A DNA stretch of 64,000 bases from Carallia brachiata (taxonomy: Eukaryota; Streptophyta; Magnoliopsida; Malpighiales; Rhizophoraceae). A program made the translations under genes and the position numbers. Location: NCBI GenBank assembly GCA_021464245.1, contig JADCRB010000066.1:1401548-1465547 (forward strand), read 5' to 3'. Positions 25,715-46,456 of this stretch are shown here, piece after piece. The notes under the pieces are model-generated. The model did not search any database. It worked only from the letters and a program-made list of their open reading frames with translations, and had not been told where the DNA came from. Each line of letters opens with the position of its first letter. The first letter of the stretch is position 1.

Positions 25715-26540
25715 TATTTGGTTTTTTCAACTAATTTAAAACAGAAAATAATTAAATAAATCAAAAATTCGAAGGCCTAATTTTTTTTTTTTTATATATA
25801 TTATCACCGCTGCTTGAGTTATAAACTTACTGCTCTTATTTTTTCAGTTTCAAGTAGTCTTTAATATATATTTTTTTTTATGAATTATACTAATCATTCA
25901 TAATATTTTATTATTAATTTAAAGTAATTTTTGTGAAATCAAAAAAAAAATTTTAATTAAAATTATGAGTAGTCTATCTATCTCCACTGAATTCATCCAA
26001 TTTTTTTCATTATTCAAAATAAAAATAATTTTTACCAGATAGGAACATAAAAAAAGAGAGAATGTAAAGTATGAGTTAGTAATTTTTATATGTAGTATAA
26101 CTGAAAAAAAAAAAAGAGAGAGATTCAATTGTGAAAAATCCATTTCCACAAACAAAATGCACTGTTTTTTCCAATTAAAAAGTTAATAAAAATATTCTTA
26201 TTTATGATTGATGTACTCTAACTTTTTATTCCAAAAAAAAAAAGTAAATTTAAAAATTTAAAGAAGCTATGAAATAATGAAAATGAAAAAAAAAAAATCC
26301 ATTCTTTTTGCTTCAATTTTGGCGGGAAAAAAACAAGGGGAAAATGGAAGCTTTTCATGAAGGAAAAAAAAAAAAACCAACAAAATCACTGAGAAAATGG
26401 ATCAAAATTCAAAACGAAAACAAAACAAAAAAACAAAACCACCAAAAAAAAATGCAAAAAATCTGACTTATTAGTTTCAATTTATTTTCTTTTTTATATA
26501 GATATATATATTTTTTCTTCAAAAATTTTAGCTGTGTTGG
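25715..26540. other. AT-rich divergent intergenic region
   Basis: Shared upstream region of RPL37 (-) and DDX11 (+). Several A and T runs; no protein-like frame on either strand. Confidence 0.5.
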
Positions 26541-26549
26541 GAGGGAGCG

Positions 26550-29500
26550 ATGGAGGAGAAGGAGGGGGAGATGAAATTTAGAGGATTTCCATACAAGCCA
26601 TATTCGATTCAAATGGATTTCATGAATGCCCTTTATCGCTCTTTGGATCATGGCGGCGTTTCTATGCTCGAAAGCCCCACTGGTACTCTCTCTCTCTCTC
26701 TCTCTCATTTTTTTTTTTTTGGTATAACGGCTGAAAAGAGAATCTGGGTTTTCAAGATATTGGGAAAATTTTGATGGGTCTAAGCTGAAATGACACATTA
26801 TGCTAAGACGGGTATTTTGATTTTTTTTTTTTAAAGATTGTTATATATATATGATGGAATGACAAGAGAAAAGATTCAGGTAGTGGGGTTTAATTAATTT
26901 GTTTTAGGCTCTTAATTTTGAGTTGAAGTTGGTTGCTTAAGTTCAATGTACGTTGCTTTTTTCTTTTTTTTTTTCTAAGAATGTTATTTATAGCGAGAAA
27001 AGATTGATGCAGTTGACCACAATTAAATTTGATATTTAGACTTCGTTGTTGTTTTTGTTGTTTATGTTTGCTCTACTATGTGGTAACTGGATTGTTCGAG
27101 ATTTATCTGAGAAGAAAGATGTGGAAATTTTCATTGTTGTTATTTGGGGTTTTTTTTTTTTTTTTTTTTTTTGTTTTGGGCAACGTTGGCTGCTTGAATG
27201 TACATTTTGCTGCTTCTGCTGGATACATGATTGGATTAGGGCTTTGAATTTACTTCATAAATTTGGTATCTCAATTTGGGGTCTCGGTTATTGTATATGG
27301 ATGGAGTTTTTTGGAAGTTTTTCAAATTATTGTTGTGTTACTACAGGGACTGGCAAAACTCTGAGTATTATATGTAGTGCATTGCAATGGGTTATTGATC
27401 AAAGGAGAAAAGATGAGCTGAAAGCAAAGGGTGGATCTGAGAGAAATCAGGGAGAAGATGGGCAAGTTGGCTTGGATGATGAACCTGCTTGGATGAGAAA
27501 CTTTTTGGTGAACAATGGAAATGAAGAGCAAGAGAAGAAAAGCAAGAAGAAATTCGGGTTTGGAAGATTGGACAAGCTAAGAAATAGGGAAAGTTGTAGG
27601 GGGTCGTATTCATGCAATTTGGAGGGCAAAGATTGTCTTGTGAAGAAAGGGATTGAGAGTTTGGAAAATAAGAATGATAAGGTTGGTTCGAGTGATGAAG
27701 AGTTTTTGTTGGAGGAATACGAAAGCGAAGAAGATGGAGCTCTTGGTGGTGCGAAATCCAAGAGGAAGGCTGGTGGGGGTTCTGTTGGCTCATCAAGCGA
27801 TGAGGCAGGGGAAGAAGATGGGTCTCATGACGAGGATGAAGAGGAAAAAGAGTTGAAGATTTATTTCTGTAGTCGGACACATTCCCAGCTCTCACAGTTC
27901 ATAAAGGAGTTGAGAAAGACTGTTTTTGCCAATGAAATGAAGGTCGTGTATCTGGGCTCCAGGAAGAATTTCTGCATAAATGAAGGTAATAACAATCATG
28001 TAGTAGGATCATTCAATCTCTATTTTGGGAAAGCTTTAATGCAGTTTTTTGTTCTTGCTTGCAGATGTCCTGAAACTTGGGAACTCCACGCGCATTAATG
28101 AACGGTGCCTAGAGCTTCAAAAAGACAGGAAGAGTGAAATCTCAAAGATCAAGGTATCCAAACGTTTTCAAAGTTATTCATCAGAAAAACGTTCTACAGT
28201 TCTTTTTGCTGTGGTAAATTTTGTACAGTAAGCCCTGGAAAACATAAGACAAGTTTCGATATCATACTAGGAATTCATAGCCTAAATCAACATTTTGGCT
28301 AGTTAAGATATTAATCTATTAAGATAATCCAGGCATTGACTATGTTGCAGGAATGCAAGGTTTTTCCTTGACTGATCTCCGTTTATTTTCAGAACTTAGG
28401 TTCAGAGGGAAGAATACGCCGAACCAAGGCTTATAGTGGATGTCCAATGCTCAGAAAACATAAACTGCAAAAGCAATTTAGAGTCGAGCTCGCTCAACAA
28501 GGGGCTTTGGATATTGAAGATCTGGTTCACCTTGGAAAAAGCATAGGAACCTGTCCATACTATGGCTCTAGAAGCATTGTCCCAGGAGCTGATCTTGTTG
28601 TACTCCCCTACCAGTCTCTTCTATCAAAATCATCTCGTGAATCTCTTGGACTGAAGTTGAAGAACAACATTGTTATAATAGACGAGGCACACAATCTAGC
28701 TGATTCTCTGATCAGCATATATGATGCTAAAATTACCTATTCACAGGTGCATAAATAGTCATCTCCATTATGTTTATGGAACATTATCTTTGTGAACTAT
28801 GCTTCAGATGAAACCATACCCTCCCCAACCCCCTTCCCTCCCCACAGCCCCAAAAAAATTCTGAAACATTTTTCCCAAATTTCTCAAGGCCTAAATTCCC
28901 CCAATAACATATTATTCCTTTTTTATTCAGCTAGACCATGTGCATTCCCACATAGAGAAGTACTTTGCAAGGTTTCACAATCTTCTGGGACCTGGCAATC
29001 GAAGATATATTCAAACTCTTTTAGTCCTGACTAAGGCTTTCCTGGATGCTTTGCACAATGAGAAGGATTTGAGCTCAGTACACCCTTGTGAAGTTGAAGA
29101 AACGGCTGCTGAAGGCAAAATTGCCTCTAATACTTCTCTGGCCATCAATGAGTTTCTGTTTGCTCTCAATATAGACAACATTAATTTGTTCAAATTGCTT
29201 TTGTATATAAAGGAAAGCAATTTTGTTCATAAGGTGAATACCTTGTGCACTTCCAGCATCTTGTAGAATATTGCCAACAAATTTTATGGTAACATCTTTT
29301 TACACTTCCCCAGATCAGTGGGTATGGAGAGAAGATGGCTAGCTCGAAGAAAGTTTTAGCTCCAGACAATAGAGGAGTACTGGGTGAGGAGGAGAGTTCT
29401 CTCTCCAGTTTTCAGGCATTGGTAGAAATTTTGACATCATTAACACATAGCAATGGTGATGGACGCATAATAATCTCAAAGACGGGATCATTGTACTCTG

Positions 29501-31420
29501 GGCAACAAGGAGGATTCTTAAAATACATTATGCTTTCAGGAGAAAGGATTTTCTCGGAGGTTCGTTTATTTCATCTGTTGGCTTAATTTTGTAACAAATA
29601 GGTGCACATAACTAGACTGAGCACACAAAAATGTGTATGACATTGATGTGATAGTGAAATACAAGATATCGGATTGTAACAAATCAGCTTTCCAATACAC
29701 ACTTGCTAGTTTCTGCAAGTTTCCTGTTGCTTATTTCTGTGTATACCAGTTAAGCCCCTAGTGAAAAATTATCTAATTTTCTGTAGGTTGTAAATGAAGC
29801 ACGTGCTGTTATATTGGCCGGAGGAACCTTGCAACCCATTGAAGAGACAAGGGAACGACTCTTCCCTTGGTTACCACGAGATGAACTTCATTTCTTCTCC
29901 TGTAGTCATATTGTTCCCAATGAGAGTATTTTACCGGTTGTGGTGTCTCGTGGCCCGTCGGGTCAATACTTTGATTTTAGCTACAGCTCTAGAAGTTCAT
30001 CAACTATGGTAAATTTATGCACCTTAGCCTATCAAATTTCAAGGGAAGTTTCTGGCATGCTATTTGCCAACATCAGCACTCTTAAAGATGTCTTTATATA
30101 GTTTTCCTTTTTTTCATACTACCGTATTGGAGAAATATTGTTTCTGAAAGTTTGAGGTGACTGTCTTCATATCATAGTCCTAATTTTTTTTTCTTATCTT
30201 AATATCAATACAATTTTTGTTGCCTTTGGATTGAATTTTTAGGTTCCTTAGAAATACGTTGTACCAATTGTTGGTTTCGTAATTTGCTCAGAAGTCTTTT
30301 TCCAAGAAATGTGGCTGACTAAAATGTTTTGATGGGCTTGAGTTTGCAGATAGAAGAGCTTGGTCTTTTACTTTGCAATCTGGCAACAGTTGTTCCCGAA
30401 GGAATTGTTGTATTCTTCTCTTCCTTTGAATACGAAGGACAGGTGTATGATACTTGGAAGGCATCGGGCATTCTTGAAAGAATAATGAAGAAAAAACATC
30501 TCTTTAGGGAGCCTAGAAGAAACACTGATGTTGAGTTTGTTCTCAAGGAATACAAAGAAACAATTGATAGATTGTGCACCAGGACAGAAGAGGATGCAGC
30601 TCTTCGTAAGGGTGCAATCCTCCTAGCGGTCGTTGGTGGGAAAATATCAGAAGGCATCAACTTCAGTGATGGGATGGGTAGATGTATAGTTATGGTTGGA
30701 CTTCCTTACCCAAGCCCATCTGATATTGAGCTGATTGAGAGGGTGAAGTATATTGAGAGTTTGGCAGAGCCAAATTCTGCTAAAACTGTCAAAATTTCCA
30801 TCAGTGATGAATACAACAGTGGGAATGTTCAGGCTGCATTCAGCATTCTAAAAAATTGCAGGCACAGAGGAAAAGAATATTATGAAAACCTCTGCATGAA
30901 AGCGGTAAACCAATCAATTGGTGAGTGCAGATTTCTCCATTATCAGAATATCCAAGTCGGGCTATTGTCGGAAAGCTTTTCATTGTTATTCCAATAGGTC
31001 ATGATTCACTGAGACCTCAATGGACACAAACACTTTATACTTTTAAGCAACTTGAAAAAACTTGGCTTGCCCACCTAACATGTATTTATCTATTTGTTTG
31101 CATCATTGGAGTCAATTTTTTCCTGTCCGAACTTGTTCCAAGTCCTTTACACTAAATTGCCAGTGCTGTCCACTTATACTATTCTTCTTTCTCTTGTCTG
31201 GTCTGTAGGTAGAGCGATACGTCACATAGATGACTACGCTGCAATTTTGTTGGTTGACAAGCGGTATGCATCTGATTCCTCCAGGAGAGGATCTCATCCA
31301 ACCAGCAAACTTCCCCAGTGGATAAAAGATTCTCTTGTTTCTGCAACCAATAACTATGGTGAAGTCCACAGACTGCTGCATCAATTCTTCAAATTCAACA
31401 AGAAGAAACACTGTCCATAG
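26550..31420 (+). CDS. DDX11: ATP-dependent DNA helicase DDX11/CHL1 (Fe-S, XPD/FANCJ family), 922 aa
   Basis: Nine exons, 26550-26682, 27347-27985, 28065-28153, 28393-28746, 28931-29233, 29314-29559, 29787-30008, 30350-30920 and 31209-31420, join without a phase error to 922 residues. Seen in order: Q-motif-like [14 protein letters not shown] near residues 12-25; Walker A ESPTGTGKT at 41-49; a long acidic insert (about 60-225) rich in E, D, S and K; helicase motif Ia ([13 protein letters not shown]); four cysteines at about 254, 272, 304 and 341 with spacings 18, 32, 37 that fit a 4Fe-4S cluster; DEAH at about 384-387; and C-terminal motifs [34 protein letters not shown] and [11 protein letters not shown]11/ChlR1 is a 5'-3' helicase supporting sister chromatid cohesion and replication-fork stability in yeast and animals; the plant role is inferred. 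The acidic insert before the Fe-S region is characteristic of DDX11 over XPD or RTEL1. The gene is intact. Confidence 0.93.
26690..26706. repeat. CT microsatellite and T run in DDX11 intron 1
   Basis: A CT dinucleotide run immediately downstream of the exon 1 donor, followed by a 12-base T run. Intron 1 has a further long T run near 27150-27171. Confidence 0.8.
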
Positions 31421-31830
31421 AAAATACTGCTTTTTGTGTAACTAGGACGACACAATTTCATAGATTCAATCCATTACATATTTCTGAACTGGTCAAGTCA
31501 CTTGGGGACATTTGTGGCCTCAGTTTGATTGGAAGTTATATAATTTAGAGACTTATTTTTCGACTTTGCCGGACAGGAATGTTTGAGGGTACAATAAGAT
31601 TAATTGAAAAGGTTACATCTCTATCAGATGCCATGGTTGTTGAGTTTCCAATTCAAGATGGATACTTTCTTTAACAATTGGAAAAAAAAAAAAAAAATCC
31701 TCATGGATATTTCATTGGAAGATTTTTTCATATGCTCAAGGACAATTGCCTGGAGGTTCAGGCTACTAGTAAGGCTCCTGGGTCTTAGTAGGATTTCGGC
31801 GGCTGTGAGAAAATGACTATAAAGTCTACG

Positions 31831-31960
31831 AGGATGGGTTTAGCAGTTAAGGATTTGAAATTTTTCATGTACTCTATCTCAAGTTTGAAAGTCACTAATT
31901 GTGTTGGAATTTTTTGTAAATGAGTGACACGTAAAATTTATTGTAAGTGCTTCCTGATCT
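31831..31960 (+). mobile_element. diverged SINE-like copy
   Basis: The stretch from GGATGGGTTTAGCAGTTAAGG through AGTTTGAAAGTC to GTGTTGGA aligns with the head of the SINE at 33035-33166 (same spacing of box A, TTTAGCAGTT, and box B, near 31882-31892). It has no clear A tail or target duplication, so it is probably an older copy of the same family. The right end is approximate. Confidence 0.4.
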
Positions 31961-33034
31961 TAAAATATGGACGCCTTTTTACGTGTAAACTTTTGTAAAC
32001 CAAAAAAATGATAATAAATAAAGAAAATGACTATACGAATCTAAATGCACCTTGTCTTGAAAAATTAATATTGGTTGGTCTTCTTTTCCTTTAGGAGACA
32101 TCCTGACAACGCAATTGGGTCCATGCATCTTTTACAAAATAAATGACACGGAAGAATCTCACCTACAATTCATGTGCCAATCAATGAAAACAGAGCCCAA
32201 CAGCCTGATTTTGGCCCTTGAAAACGAACTTAATTTGAAGGATATTTTCTTAGCAGGATTGAAGTTTTCCTTCTGTCACAGAAGGCATGCTAATGTGTTT
32301 CATCAAAAATTTAATGTTTCCACTGTTATAGTTAGACCTGACCCCAGTTCGGGTAGTTAAAAATTGATGCAATTTTGTTTAGCCTAGTTAACTTTTTTCA
32401 AAAATAAAATAAAATTAGAACATTTTGTTATTCTTTTGATTTTGTGGATAGTGCACGGTTAGGTTTCTGCTGGTTCAGTTCTTTTGCCGACACTGTTCCA
32501 AAGAAGCACAACTTTAACTAAACGGGCCCCCCGGTTCTAGTTCGAACCGGAACCAGGGTCACCCCTTGCTGTAGCACAGGCTTCCCAATGAAGCATTTGG
32601 ACCGTTTGATAGATGGGGCCAAGAATTCATAATGCCACTAGCGGTAATTAAGTAGGGTTGAGTAAATGAAATTAGAACAAGCCCTTTTTCCTTTAGCTTT
32701 GCATCTTAATCAATACAACTGCACTTTAGACAACAAGGAGTCAAAAGACGTTCATGATGACTGGATCCCTAAGTCCTTCCATTTCTTAGCCTTTACACAT
32801 CTTTGGCAAAGATGGGGTGTCCTTTTTTTATTCCTAACGCCACAATTTGGATTTCTTTTCACATAAACTTCGCAATTCCCTGATGATGATCATTGCTTTA
32901 TGCTTCAATGCATGGCCTTCTGATCTATTTTGATCTTAACATCTAACGGTTATTGGAGCACGACAACTTTCTTCTAAGAGTGACAAATAAAGAAGACAAT
33001 GTGAAATGATGTGGACAAAAAGAAAAGTAAGAAG

Positions 33035-33166
33035 GTCCAAAAGGGTGAGCTCAGCGGTTAAGGATTCGACTCTTGATACGTCTTATTTTGAGTTTGAATC
33101 CCGCTTGTTGATGTTGGATACGGGCACCCCCTCCATCTTTAAACTTCTCAAGATCAAAAAAAAAAA
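33035..33166 (+). mobile_element. tRNA-derived SINE with A tail
   Basis: Box A TGAGCTCAGCGG at 33046-33057 and box B GTTTGAATCCC at 33092-33102 match RNA polymerase III internal promoter patterns at tRNA-like spacing. The element ends in an A-rich tail. It is flanked by a direct repeat beginning ACAAAAAGAAAAGTA, at 33015-33029 and 33167-33181, consistent with target-primed retroposition. It sits about 170 bases upstream of the OVATE-like start codon. Confidence 0.7.
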
Positions 33167-33333
33167 ACAAAAAGAAAAGTAGGAGAAGCCGACACTTTAG
33201 AATTTGTTGCCCTTGTCCCTAGGAAAACTTAAAAGCCCTTAACCTGTCTCCATCTCTCTTATCTTTCTATCAGAAACAACAGCATTTAGGAAGGAAAGAA
33301 ACCAAGCAGATTTAAGAGTTGTTTCTGTTCTAT

Positions 33334-33994
33334 ATGGTACTAAAGCCCCAAATGCAGCTAAGAGAATCCCTTCAGAAGACCAGAAAGTTCTTCTGGAAAA
33401 CTCTCCAGAGCCTCAAGTCCCTATTCTTTGGAGGGTACCAAAAGCTGCCTAAGCCCCATTCATTAATCCCCTTCTCATGTGGCGGCAACAACATGAAAAA
33501 TCATGCAACAGATCGATACTACACAGAGTTTTGCAATGAATGGGAGTGTGATCTAGAAAAGGCAATGAAAAGAAAGCAAAATGGTATCATGGCATCAAAA
33601 CTACCAATGGGAGAAGAAGAAGATGCAAGCAATATAACTTCAATGAAGGCTGCAAAGAGTCCAGTGAAAAAGAAAGAAGGAAGGCAAGGAAGAGAAGAAC
33701 AAGAAAAGTTCCCCTTTCAGAAAATCTGAAGAAAAATCATCGAAGGACACGAATGAAGGGGATTGTGCATTAGCAAAAAAGATGAAGGAATTGGAGATGA
33801 TCCATGCCAGTGATGTTGAACATGTTTTGGACGTGGAAGAGGCACTCCACTACTATTCTCGTCTCAACAGCCCCGTTTACCTTGACATTGTTGACAGGTT
33901 TTTCACGGATATGTACACTGAGTTTGCTGTTCCACAGACCACTGCAGTCAGCATCAGCAATTCCAAGAGAAAAATCGGGTCACTTAGGCTATGA
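33334..33994 (+). CDS. OVATE-family-like plant protein, single exon, one frameshift
   Basis: The first frame starts MVLKPQMQLRESLQKTRK at 33334, a basic N-terminal region (FFWKTLQSLKSLFFGGYQKLPK). It runs through a Lys/Glu-rich middle to a premature stop at about 33727-33729. The next frame, open from just after a TGA near 33665 to a stop ending at 33994, carries the conserved C-terminus: ELEMIHASDVEHVLDVEEAL then HYYSRLNSPVYLDIVDRFF and TDMYTEF. This resembles the OVATE (DUF623) helix arrangement. The span is 661 bases, so one extra base in the A/G-rich run at about 33664-33680 explains the break; without it the protein would be about 219 residues. OVATE proteins repress transcription and control organ shape; family membership here rests on the C-terminal pattern only. 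It is convergent with the peroxidase gene. Confidence 0.6.
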
Positions 33995-34721
33995 ATGCCC
34001 ATGTTTGCGCGTTCTTGTTTGTTAGTACAGATTTATATTGTAATCAATTCTTCACTCCATAGCTGTCTGGGTGTGCTTACATCATCTTGGTTTGATATTC
34101 AGCTTTGTAGAATTTTTTCTTCCCTGGATTATTGCTCCTTTTGAGCCTGTGCTGTTGCCTAGCTAGAGACTGCATGCAAATTTCAAATGCTAGAAATTGA
34201 AAATTGCCCTTTCTCAAAGGACTATAAGTTCATTTGTGAACTTAAATATTTTTCCATAAATGTATTTTTCATAGATGGATTCAACAAAAAGAGAAACCAG
34301 AAATATGTGATCTACATTCATTACCAGAAGAGGATTTGATATCTTCTTTTGCAAAATTATTTGGAATTGCCTATGTATCAAACCTGCCAGCTGATCAATC
34401 AATATCTCCAAATTATACACAACTTTGGCTGGAGTACGCATTCATTATGACACAGAGTTATCGAGGCTTGAAGATACTCACTGATGAATCAAATCACTAA
34501 CAACCTATAAACAACAATTTCTATCTATAGCATTTGGACAATACATTGTGATTGCATGTAATCTGAATGCTAAGTTTAGTTTTCAGAACAAAATTTATCC
34601 AAGATATGAGGGGCTTAAATTGCATTGGAGGCTAGTAGTCATCAAAAAGAGAAGTAAGCCTAAAAAACAGTCAAGCTAGCGGACCATGTCAGAACTTCCC
34701 TTCATTCTTCTCAGCACTATC
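33995..34721. other. intergenic DNA between convergent genes
   Basis: 3' flanks of the OVATE-like and peroxidase genes. No coding sequence recognised. Confidence 0.5.
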
Positions 34722-37488
<2,767 letters not shown>

Positions 37489-39806
37489 TTTCTCTTTCTT
37501 TCTTTTTCTTTCTGATTTTCGCTTTCTTTTCTTTCTCTGAGGGTTTTCGCGGAGGTTTTCTTGGTGGGTGTCGCAGCAGAGACTTCGTTAATGGCAGATA
37601 TTAGTTGGAAATGGCGCGGAGAAGGAGAGTTGAAATGACTGTAATGCCCTTATGTAACGGAAATTTTGGGAGGTTGGTTAGGATTGGTGGCTTGTGATGG
37701 GACAAAAAGGCCCTTGAATTTCTTGGCGGATCTTGATTCGATAATAGCCGTTGATGACTTTCTTTGCTTCCATGATGGGAGGCCATTCTACTTGGTGGGG
37801 GCCCCTTCAACCGTTATGTGTAATTTGAATGGTTCATCAATGCCGTTCAAAGATGGAAAAAATATGTGATTTCTCTGCCTCCAGGAGTTGTTGACTTGAT
37901 GATGCTTAGGTCCATATGATCAAATTATCTCCTGCGGACTTGAAGTTTGGTATCATCAGTGTCTTAACTGTAGAGAAATCGTGATGCCTGCTAATATTCG
38001 GATGATAAATTTATTTTGAGAGAATTGAATTAAGATGTTAATAGCAGACTCAAAGCTGAGTCAAGGCGAAAAAAAAGATTGCAACCGAATGATTTTTCTT
38101 TTTTCCCTTCACTAAGAGCCATTTTATTGATTGCAATCAACAATTTAGAGCAATTTGTTTAAAACCATGAATTTATCATACAAGAAATCTATCAAAAACA
38201 ACTTAAGCAGTTTCATTTTACCACTTGCATCATATGGCATATTAGTTGTCAACCAACGTGCAATACTCACCAAGAAAGAATAACAAGTTTACTGCTGTTT
38301 GGCGGTTGAGATAGTAAAAAGACTTGATCTCAGGTAAAAGATTATAAGTTAAAGTTCTATAAGGTCAAATAGTAAAATTAAACGTACGTTGACTATACGA
38401 AATCACTAACGCTTGATAACACTTGTCAAGCTCGTGAAATTTGCTTCTTCACAAGTTAAATATAAATAACTCAACCTACTTCTCCTTGTTGGATCTATGG
38501 AGTGCCCACTACTACGTAATGATCCAATCAAATCTTAACATTCTGACCTCGCTTGTTAGAAAAGAAATTGTCGGGACACAATTCAGATGGAGTTTAAATT
38601 GGGAAAGAGGCTGGTACACCCATTGGGAGAATAAATGAGGGAGAACTTCCTTTGGTGAAGACACTTTATTTCTAGTTAGAAATGTATAGTTATCTTAAAC
38701 CACTCTCCCGTTGATCTCATGCATTCAAGATTTAAAAAAAAAAAAATTTAATTCATGGGCAATAAATTTAATCTCATTATCATTAGAACTACTGCTACAT
38801 CACTAAACCACCACACAGCTACCACTAGATCACACAACCATCGCCTGCATTCAAGATTTTATTTCTCGAGTATTCAGCAAAATCCTAACTTAGTTGAAAA
38901 GAAGGCTTTTTCTCTTTATCAGCTTAAATATTAATCACTTCATAGAACTGTGTCACACAGCATTGAAGTCACAGTGCCTACAATTTCTTGCAATGGAAGT
39001 GGAAAAAGAGGGTAAACTCCGGGGAGCCTGGGCTGCTATTAGATTTGTTGTTTAATATCACGATCGTCCATCTGGTGAATAAGCACGCCCAAAGCTTTTT
39101 GTTTTTGAACCCCAGACTGTTCAACTAGTTCAAGGCTACCATATTAACCAAAAAGATATGCAACAATATGCGGAAAAAAAATGTTTCAGTGCATGAGACC
39201 CTCACGCTGTGACATCTAAGAAAAAGATCCAAGAAATGAAATCTCACTAATGGTAAACGAACATTTGAACCCCGTGACAGGTGCACCTTACAATGCAATC
39301 CCAAATTCGCATTTGCCGCATTTTCAGGAAGAAAGCTAATAGAAACAACTCATGCAGTTTTTTTTTTCGTACAAATTGATAGTTTGAATGACATGGCAAA
39401 CAAGTATTCAACCAATAAACCAAATTACAGCACTGTTCTCTTTATAGAAAGTAGGTCAAATCCAGTGCTTGCCTATAACTTGATGAACTCAAATTTGCAA
39501 AGAAAAATGAAAAGAATGAAACCATTAGTATCAAGTGAGAGATGGGACGATAATCTGCCTCCAATCCCTCCAACCAAATCAAGGATACAACAGATACATA
39601 ATGACCAGTGAATCACACAGCAAATTGCTGCATTACAAGCTGAGAATCTCATAAAATTGCCTCAAGAATCAGAAAATGGCATTACCAACTCAAGCACTGG
39701 GCCAGTATTTGTGAGAGCAATCATAAAACAAGTTGACTATAATGACTTACATCTGTAAAACTGCATGAGATATGGTAGCCGAATGAATTTTCCCTTTTTT
39801 TGGGTC
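37489..39806. other. intergenic DNA
   Basis: Upstream of the peroxidase gene and downstream of the kinesin gene. A pyrimidine-rich stretch (TTTCTTTTTCTTTC) at about 37490-37540 is the probable 5' UTR of the peroxidase on the minus strand. No further gene recognised. Confidence 0.5.
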
Positions 39807-45236
<5,430 letters not shown>

Positions 45237-45258
45237 ACTCTGATAACTCTCTCTCCCA

Positions 45259-45300
45259 GCTTCTCTCTCTCTCTCTCTCTCTCTCTCTCCTTCTCTCTCT
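45259..45300. repeat. CT microsatellite in kinesin 5' leader
   Basis: A CT run about 25-65 bases upstream of the kinesin ATG; on the coding strand it is a GA-rich leader. Pyrimidine or purine tracts are common in plant 5' UTRs. Confidence 0.85.
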
Positions 45301-45309
45301 AAATTCAAA

Positions 45310-45846
45310 TTGGAGCTTAGAAAGTGGAGATTGCTTGAGATTGAAAATGGAGGACCAGAAAACCAGGTTTAAAAAAAAAGTTAATAAATGAATAGGACAA
45401 AATTTGAAGTGTAACTTATATTATAATTAATTATAATTTTTTATAATAATAGTTAACAGTTATAATTATCAAGAAACCAATCACAAAATTTCTGTTTGAT
45501 GAGATTTATTGGGTGTTTTGGTAGTTGAGTTGTAGAAAAAAACAGAATGAAATGATGTAAATACGTTTAATTTGGTATATAATTAATTTAATAATATTAA
45601 ATATTTTTTAAAAAAAATTAATATATTTTTAATAATTTAAAATTTTAAATTACTATATTCTCATTGTATTTTAACTGTTGCATGCCTAAAAAAATTTTCT
45701 TTTTAAGTTGTGTTTACTGGGTGTACGGTGTTACGTTTGGATGTTTTTGCTGAATTTTTTAAGGACTTATTTGGACTTTGGTGATAATATTTTACACAGC
45801 ATCCAATTCAAAAAGTCACTTAAATTACCCTTACCGTATTGCTTTA
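45310..45846. other. AT-rich intergenic DNA
   Basis: Upstream of the kinesin gene; no gene or clear element. Confidence 0.5.
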
Positions 45847-46456
45847 GAATGCGTTTGATACACAAATTAGATAATACAGTATAAAATAATATAGATTGAT
45901 ATAATATATAATAAATTAGATTACTAACTTATATTATATTTAGATATCATCAAATAGTATAAAATAATTATCTTATTTAATATTTGAATAATATGAAATA
46001 AAATAATATAATATATTAAAATTATTTTTTTACTTTTAGAGATAATTGATTTGTATTTATTATTAATTTTAATATTTTTATTAAAATACAAAAGAGAGAG
46101 AGACGAGGAGTGAGAGAGATGAGGGAGGAGAGAGAAAGGAAATAGAGAAGAGGAGTGAGGGAGAGAAGGGAAGAGAAAGAAGATGAGAGAGAAATGAATT
46201 TTTTAAAATTTATGTTAATTTTTTAAAAAATATTTAAAATTTATTTTAATTAAGATTTTTTTTAAATATTTATTATTCACTAGTGCATAATGTGGATAAA
46301 CTAACTCATAAGGTTAAATGGATTGTACTATTCCATATTTATGGAATAGTAAGTTCACACTAATCTATCATATACCTATATTATTAATTAACTAAATATA
46401 AATTAAAGTATGATAGTTAGCCACTACCTCATTTTATCTTATAAAACAAACACACC
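45847..46456. mobile_element. candidate Tourist-like MITE (610 bp)
   Basis: The left end GAATGCGTTTGATAC and the complement of the right end, GGTGTGTTTGTTTTA, form imperfect inverted repeats. TTA flanks both sides (45844-45846 and 46457-46459). The interior is AT-rich with a purine-rich patch at 46090-46190 and no coding capacity. Ends are less similar than in the other MITEs, so the call is tentative. Confidence 0.45.

Larger units (their letters stand above)
31421..33333. other. intergenic DNA with SINE-like repeats
   Basis: Downstream of DDX11. Holds the two SINE-like copies listed separately and a short AT-rich block at about 32334-32562 with inverted-looking ends (GACCCCAGTTCGGG at the left; complement of the right end begins GACCCTGGTTCCGG), a possible decayed MITE. 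No gene recognised; the frames at 31604 and 32115 lack family features. Confidence 0.45.

Noticed and set aside
27392..27895. Minus-strand frames of 104-167 codons
   Set aside because: Antisense to DDX11 exon 2, which has strong family motifs on the plus strand.
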